Source: Rhodobacter xanthinilyticus (GTDB taxonomy: Bacteria > Pseudomonadota > Alphaproteobacteria > Rhodobacterales > Rhodobacteraceae). Taken from it: a DNA stretch of 64,000 nt. Location: assembly GCF_001856665.1 (NCBI RefSeq), contig NZ_CP017782.1:124001-188000 (forward strand), read 5' to 3'. The position numbers and the translations under genes are program-made. Numbering within the stretch: the stretch's first letter is position 1; the number at the start of each line of letters is the position of its first letter. Below are positions 59,885 through 64,000 of this stretch, piece after piece. The notes beneath the pieces were generated by a model, which was not told the origin of the DNA, ran no database searches, and saw nothing but the letters and a program-made list of their open reading frames with translations.

Positions 59885-60586
59885 ATGGCTGTGGACAGAT
59901 TGAAGCGGTTGCTGCCGCGCGGCTTGCTTCTCGATCTCGAGGATCGCGCAGGGGCCGGCTCCGTCAAGGCGTTCCAGATGGTCCGTGATTATTCGGGTTT
60001 GGACACGAAACGTGGCCGGGCGCTTGAAGGCCAAGCGCGCTTTCACATCTGGGAGCATGCGTTCGAGGACGTCTGCGCTTTGCATGGCGGTGAGCCGCTG
60101 GCTGGCGCTGTCATCCCCGGAACCACCCTGAAGGTGTTCCAGCCTTTCCGGCGTTTTGGCGGCCGTGAACCTGGCGTGATCCTTGGCCTTGCCGCAATGC
60201 CGGAACGCAACAAGCTGCCGGTCAAGAACCGCTCACGCGTTGCAGGGGTTACCGTCAACTTCGGCCTTACGCCGCACTTCGACTTCGATGGCACCGGACC
60301 GAAAATTGGCGACATATTTGCGCTTTTCCTTGTCGCGCGAGATCGGGAGCAGTCTGGAAAAATTGAAGAAATTGCCATCGGCGTCATCGATTCGTTGTAT
60401 GAGCAGTTTCTGTTCTATGAGCCTCTTGACAAGTTCCTGTCGGATGAGGCCGATGCGCCCGAAACTGCACCTCCCTCGCCGCCAGCTTCAGGCAGAGTCG
60501 GCTTGGTGCGCCTGAAGAAGAAGGTTTCGCCCTATATTCCTCCCGAAGTGCCGACACAGGTGGAGGATGAGGACGGCACAGCGTGA
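59885..60586 (+). CDS. Hypothetical protein, first gene of a two-gene module
   Basis: 233 residues with AGGA just upstream of the ATG. The N-terminal part is leucine-rich (DRLKRLLPRGLLLDLEDRAG), then ARFHIWEHAFEDVCALHGG and PGTTLKVFQPFRRFGGREPGVILGLAAMPERNKLP (in parts). The centre is GVTVNFGLTPHFDFDGTGPKIGDIFALFLVARDREQSGKIEEIAIGVIDS (in parts). The C-terminal 50 residues are Pro/Lys-rich and look disordered (PSPPASG ... PPEVPTQVEDEDGTA). No family recognised. It is followed after 31 bases by an XRE-ImmA gene, the usual layout of a toxin or effector with a regulator/protease. Confidence 0.7.
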   Translation: MAVDRLKRLLPRGLLLDLEDRAGAGSVKAFQMVRDYSGLDTKRGRALEGQARFHIWEHAFEDVCALHGGEPLAGAVIPGTTLKVFQPFRRFGGREPGVILGLAAMPERNKLPVKNRSRVAGVTVNFGLTPHFDFDGTGPKIGDIFALFLVARDREQSGKIEEIAIGVIDSLYEQFLFYEPLDKFLSDEADAPETAPPSPPASGRVGLVRLKKKVSPYIPPEVPTQVEDEDGTA

Positions 60587-60617
60587 TCGGTATCCTTGAT
60601 ACCGACAGGAGGAAGAA

Positions 60618-61817
60618 ATGCGCGTAGGAACGCCCGGTTTTGTGCCGGAACGCCTTTCAGAAATCAGGGCGGCCCGCCGCATTCTGAGTATGACGGAACT
60701 GGCCCGGATGTTGGGGGTGAACCCGGCTGCCGTTTCACGTTGGGAAAATGGCATACATGCGCCTGATGTAGACGCTTTGAGCGATCTGGCTCGTGAGTTG
60801 CGGGTGCGCAGGGAGTATTTCCTGCGGCCGATGCATGTCAGTGACCATCCGATGTTCTCGCGCTCTTATGCAAGTGCGCTAAAGCGCGATACTTCCTATC
60901 AGGGTTCACAGATGCAGTGGCTCCAGGAGATCTCGTCGACGCTGCAGCACTACGTGGATTTCCCCGAGGTCGACATTCCCAACGTAATGAAGGGGCTGAC
61001 CTACAAGCAGCTCCGCGACGAAGACATCGAAGGTATCGCACAAGATCTGCGGGCACATTGGAATCTGGGCCAAGGCCCGTGCCTGAATGTGCTGGAAGTG
61101 CTTGAGCGGATCGGCATCGTGGTTGGCTCGATCGAGATGGGCACATCCAAGCTGGACGGTCTTTGCAGCTGGTCACAAGGAGAGGAGCGCCCCCATATCC
61201 TGCTCGCGAGCGACAAGATGTCGTTGCCGCGCAGGCAGATGGACGCCGCCCACGAGCTTGGCCATGCCGTTTTGCACAGAGGGGTGACTGAGGCAGAACT
61301 GAAGGCCGATCTGAAAGAGATCGAGCGTCAGGCTTTCCGCTTCGCCAGCGCCTTCCTGATGCCCGCGACCACCTATGTTTATGAGGTGAAACACTATTCC
61401 CTTGCTGGCTTGCTGTCGCTCAAGGAAAAATGGCGCGTCTCGGTCAAAGCCCAGATCCGGCGCCTTAAGGATCTGGATGTTATTCCGGACCATCACGCGA
61501 CGCAGCTCCACAAGAGCTATTCGGCCAGGGGCTGGCAAAAGGAAGAGCCGATGGACCGGGAATGGCCGATCCCCGAGCCAAGTCTGCTGCGGGATGCGCT
61601 CAATCTCATTGTCGATTCTGGGACCAGAACGAAAGCTCAGCTGCTTGCAGAAGAGTTTACGATGCACCCCGCAGATATCGAGAATTTGTCCTGCCTGCCA
61701 AGTGGATGGTTCAACAAGGGCGAGGCGAGTATTGTCCAGCTAACCCTGAAGGCGGGCCCGCAGAAGAACGCCGACCAGAGTATGCCGGGAGAAATTATAC
61801 CGTTCTCCAAGCGTTAG
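60618..61817 (+). CDS. XRE-ImmA/IrrE regulator-metalloprotease
   Basis: 399 residues, with AGGAGGAAG 3-11 bases before the ATG. N-terminal Cro/CI HTH at about residues 10-70 (LSEIRAARRILSMTELARMLGVNPAAVSRWENG, in parts). A middle helical region follows. The ImmA/IrrE zinc-protease domain contains DAAHELGHAVLHR (HExxH type, His212-His216), with a downstream Glu in ERQAFRFASAFLMP. Such proteins pair DNA binding with cleavage of a repressor or toxin partner (COG2856 type). The likely partner is the 233-residue protein just upstream. A hairpin overlaps its stop codon. Confidence 0.92.
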   Translation: MRVGTPGFVPERLSEIRAARRILSMTELARMLGVNPAAVSRWENGIHAPDVDALSDLARELRVRREYFLRPMHVSDHPMFSRSYASALKRDTSYQGSQMQWLQEISSTLQHYVDFPEVDIPNVMKGLTYKQLRDEDIEGIAQDLRAHWNLGQGPCLNVLEVLERIGIVVGSIEMGTSKLDGLCSWSQGEERPHILLASDKMSLPRRQMDAAHELGHAVLHRGVTEAELKADLKEIERQAFRFASAFLMPATTYVYEVKHYSLAGLLSLKEKWRVSVKAQIRRLKDLDVIPDHHATQLHKSYSARGWQKEEPMDREWPIPEPSLLRDALNLIVDSGTRTKAQLLAEEFTMHPADIENLSCLPSGWFNKGEASIVQLTLKAGPQKNADQSMPGEIIPFSKR

Positions 61818-61839
61818 AGGGGACCGTCCTCTCTAACGC
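61811..61839 (+). terminator. Hairpin overlapping the ImmA stop codon
   Basis: Inverted repeat GCGTTAGAGGGGAC / GTCCTCTCTAACGC, 13 of 14 paired, one-base centre. It contains the stop TAG (61815-61817). No T tract follows, so it may protect the 3' end or terminate weakly. Bases 61840-61985 hold no gene that I can support. Confidence 0.4.
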
Positions 61840-61985
61840 CCGCTCCACTGCCTCCATCGCATCCGCGCTGGTCGATCTGATCTCAACCTGGCGTTCTGAA
61901 AAAGGATCGCGACCGTGAACTGGTCTTTGACCGCCAGCGGACCCAGTCTTCTGATGATGTCGGCTATTTGCTCTGAAGGTTTCGG

Positions 61986-62271
61986 ATGTCATTGCTCGCC
62001 GCCACCCAAATTCCGAGGCCCGCAGATGAGCAGGCGTTTGAGCGTGCGTCTGTGGTATTGTGGTGTGGCATTCTCAATGATCCTGCGGTTCAGCGGAATG
62101 GCCGACGTGGTCAGCGCCAGAACGGTGTCGATCTCTTCGGCATTCGCGACGGAAATGCCGATTGGCAAGTTGGCATCCAATGCAAATTGAAAAGCGATGG
62201 CCATTTTCTTTCAGAAGACGAAGTTCGAGATGAGGTGAAAAAGGCGCAGACCTTCAAACCACCCCTCAAAG
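61986..62271 (+). pseudogene. Restriction-endonuclease-fold protein, N-terminus only
   Basis: 95 residues remain before the IS21 copy B cuts the frame. They read DEQAFERASVVLWCGILNDP, then NGRRGQRQNGVDLFGIRDGN and VGIQCKLKSDGHFL. The pattern G-R-R-G-Q-x-Q-x-G-V-D-(h)-x-G ... (h)-Q-C-K is the D...QxK core of PD-(D/E)xK (Mrr-like) nucleases that often sit at the N-terminus of multi-domain defence proteins such as STAND/Avs-type proteins. The rest of the gene lies beyond the window or is lost. It is broken and probably inactive. Confidence 0.7.
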
Positions 62272-62436
62272 TGTCAACGGCGGAGTAAAATTGGGCCACG
62301 GGGCGGCGCAAAATTGGGCCACTTTGGGTTTGCGCGAGACGCGGCTGATGGGCGGCGGCCAGTCAGCCGCGCTCTCCATATAGCTTGCGGGTGACTGGCC
62401 GCCTTGGACCGTCAGGTCCAAGTCTGATACTTTGGA

Positions 62437-63201
62437 TCAGGTGTTGTCGCCGGTCTTGCGCGCGCGACTTTGCGCGAGGCGATAGCTTTCGCCGTTCATC
62501 TCGAGGATGTTGACGTGGTGGGTCAACCGGTCGAGGAGCGCGCCGGTCAGCCGCTCGGTGCCGAAGGTCTCGGTCCATTCATCGAAGGGCAGATTGCTGG
62601 TGATCAGCGTGGCACCGCGCTCGTAGCGCTGGGAGATCATCTCAAAAAGCAGCTCGGCGCCGGTCTTTGACAGGGGCACGAACCCGAGCTCGTCGATGAT
62701 CAGCAGCTTGACGGCAGCCATCTGCTTCTGGACGCGCAGCAGCCGACGTTCGTCTCGCGCCTCCATCAGCTCGTTGACCAGCGCGGCGGCGGTGGTGAAG
62801 CTGACAGACATGCCCTTCTGGCAGGCCGCCAACCCGAGGCCCAAGGCAATGTGGGTCTTGCCGGTTCCGCTGGGGCCAAGGGCGATCACGTTCTCACGCC
62901 GTTCGATCCATTCGCAGCGCGCCAGTTCCAGCACCTGCATCTTGTTCAGCTTCGGGATCGCCTTGAAGTCGAAGCTGTCGAGGCTTTTGGTGGCCGGGAA
63001 CTTCGCAGCCTTGATGCGGCGCTCGACCATCCGCCGCTCGCGGTCAATGAGTTCCAGTTCAACGAGGCGCGACAGGAATTGGACATGGTCCAACCCTTCG
63101 GCGGCGCATTGGCGCGCAACCTTCTCGTGTTCCCGCAGGAAGGTGGGCAGCTTCAGCGTCTTCAGATGGTGGGCAAGCAGGATCTTCGGAGCCTCGCTCA
63201 T
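62437..63201 (-). CDS. istB: IstB-like ATPase (IS21 copy B)
   Basis: 254 residues, identical to the IstB of copy A (11790-12554). Walker A GPSGTGKTH and Walker B VKLLIIDELGF are present. It overlaps the istA stop by 4 bases. Intact. Confidence 0.95.
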   Translation of the reverse strand: MSEAPKILLAHHLKTLKLPTFLREHEKVARQCAAEGLDHVQFLSRLVELELIDRERRMVERRIKAAKFPATKSLDSFDFKAIPKLNKMQVLELARCEWIERRENVIALGPSGTGKTHIALGLGLAACQKGMSVSFTTAAALVNELMEARDERRLLRVQKQMAAVKLLIIDELGFVPLSKTGAELLFEMISQRYERGATLITSNLPFDEWTETFGTERLTGALLDRLTHHVNILEMNGESYRLAQSRARKTGDNT

Positions 63202-64000
63202 TCCGCCGCCTCCGACATCAAGGCCATGTAGCTGGCCGCACGCGTCGTCTCGACGTTCGCCCGCGGCAGGTAGGGGTAGACATCGAGATCAAGCCTTGGG
63301 GGGCGCTTCTCGACCTGGCAAAGCACGAGGTGCTTCACGGCGTCAAAGCCGACCGCGCCCAGCTTCAGGGCCTTCTTCACGGCGGCATGCAGGTCATCCA
63401 TGCCAAAGGTCTCAAGCAGCCGCAGCACCTGCACATACTCGCGGCGCCCCATCTTGAGCATGCGCGCCTCCATCAGGCGGCGCAAAGTCTGGAACTCTTC
63501 GGGCAGGTCCCATTCCGCCAGAGGCGCAGCCTGGTCCAAGGCATTGATCTTGCGCTCGATCAGCGGGAGGTAGTGAACCGGGTCGAAGATCATGTCCTCG
63601 CGATCGTAACAGCGCGGGTGTCGGGCGATCACCTCCCCGCGACAGCCGATCACGACCTCATCGACATAGCCGCGGATCCAGACATCCTGATGGCCATAGG
63701 CGACCGGGACCGAGTAATCGTTGGTGTCATAGCGCACGAGCGACTGCGAGCTGACCCTGCCGCTCGCTTGGTCGCAGGCGTCGAACGGGGCAGTAGGCAA
63801 TGGGCGCATCGCCGCCAGATCGCGCTGCAGCCTCTCGCCGATCGTCTCCTTGTGACCCCGAAGAATGCGCGTGAGGCGTGCGCAGCACTGCCCTTCAAGG
63901 TCGGCGTTGAAGGCGTCCCAACTGGCAAAGTGGGGGATCGGCACCATGTGGTTGCGGCGGGCGTAGCCGACCATCCCCTCGACAGCGCCCTTGTCGTTCC
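63198..64000 (-). CDS. istA: IstA transposase (IS21 copy B), C-terminal part in window
   Basis: The visible part equals residues from about 229 to 495 of the copy A IstA, beginning within the KGNDKGAVEGMVGYARRN block that holds the catalytic Glu. The N-terminal HTH and the first two catalytic Asp residues lie beyond the window edge. There is no sign of damage in the visible part. Confidence 0.93.
   Translation of the reverse strand, partial: NDKGAVEGMVGYARRNHMVPIPHFASWDAFNADLEGQCCARLTRILRGHKETIGERLQRDLAAMRPLPTAPFDACDQASGRVSSQSLVRYDTNDYSVPVAYGHQDVWIRGYVDEVVIGCRGEVIARHPRCYDREDMIFDPVHYLPLIERKINALDQAAPLAEWDLPEEFQTLRRLMEARMLKMGRREYVQVLRLLETFGMDDLHAAVKKALKLGAVGFDAVKHLVLCQVEKRPPRLDLDVYPYLPRANVETTRAASYMALMSEAAE

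Larger units (their letters stand above)
62272..64000 (-). mobile_element. IS21-family element, copy B (partial, runs off window)
   Basis: Matches the element at 11625-14157 from its first base (TGTCAACGG at 62272) with a constant offset of 50647, in the same orientation, to the window end. The complete element would end near 64804. The left flank CCCCTCAAAG is native sequence of the interrupted nuclease gene. Confidence 0.95.

Noticed and set aside
61795-61992. A 65-residue minus-strand frame after the ImmA gene
   Set aside because: Part looks helical, but there is no ribosome site, it spans the hairpin, and no family is recognised. Support was too weak to list.
1-64000. tRNA or rRNA genes
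   Set aside because: No cloverleaf with a TTCGANTC-type T arm and no rRNA-like stretch was noticed by eye. A tRNAscan run would be decisive.

Overview
The window is high-GC DNA with short intergenic gaps, overlapping (ATGA-type) start/stop junctions and typical alphaproteobacterial content: a repABC replicon, an HvrA/H-NS-like protein, a DUF1127 protein and ParB-like proteins on a plasmid. It most likely comes from a plasmid, or a plasmid-derived segment, of a Rhodobacterales bacterium (Rhodobacter/Paracoccus type). The species cannot be named from the sequence alone.

Region 1 (1-14.2 kb) is insertion-sequence rich and decayed. It begins with small envelope proteins. A capsule operon remnant follows: the C-terminal part of a KpsS-like protein, an intact polysaccharide export lipoprotein, and the first part of a nucleotide-sugar dehydrogenase. 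The dehydrogenase is split by an IS1380-type element and cut by one copy of an IS3-like element. The second IS3-like copy, in inverse orientation, sits inside the istB gene of an IS21-type element that truncates kpsS. A second, different IS21-type element (11625-14157) truncates a membrane-anchored XRE regulator. A direct copy of it begins at 62272 and runs out of the window, so the two copies bracket about 48 kb (14158-62271) that holds the plasmid backbone.

Region 2 (14.2-31.7 kb) is the plasmid maintenance block, almost all on the minus strand. It contains a RES/Xre toxin-antitoxin pair, an orphan AbiEi-type antitoxin with a clear operator/promoter, a run of plasmid accessory genes (RadC-type JAB protein, DUF932 protein, ParDE, SSB, several unknowns), an H-NS/HvrA-like protein, a 718-residue ParB-like protein and the repABC operon. 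Two perfect 16-bp GTTGTCCGCGGACAAC palindromes (parS-like) flank or lie in repC. A candidate counter-transcribed RNA lies between repB and repC, and a large dyad operator lies upstream of repA.

Region 3 (31.7-40 kb) is cargo: an SRAP peptidase, a ChrA chromate transporter, a copper group (DUF411 protein, multicopper oxidase, small Cys/His-rich secreted protein), a GGDEF diguanylate cyclase, an SH3 lipoprotein, a DUF393 protein, a LysR regulator and a DUF1127 protein.

Region 4 (40-58.2 kb) is a full VirB/VirD4 type IV secretion locus: virB1, B2, B3, B4, lipoprotein, a VirB5-like/transglycosylase chimera, B5, an unknown, B6, B8, B9, B10, B11, a 644-residue unknown, virD4, and a second large unknown. 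No relaxase was recognised. Region 5 (58.2-62.3 kb) carries a Fic protein behind a long inverted repeat, a two-gene module ending in an XRE-ImmA/IrrE protein, and the N-terminus of a nuclease-like protein cut by the IS21 copy.

Five genes (multicopper oxidase, LysR, DUF1127, virB10, the gene after virD4) each look broken by one missing base. Four of these fall in C or G runs, which is more like base-calling error than five independent pseudogenes. The most unusual biology is the VirB5-like protein with a lytic transglycosylase domain inserted in its middle, lying in tandem with a normal VirB5.
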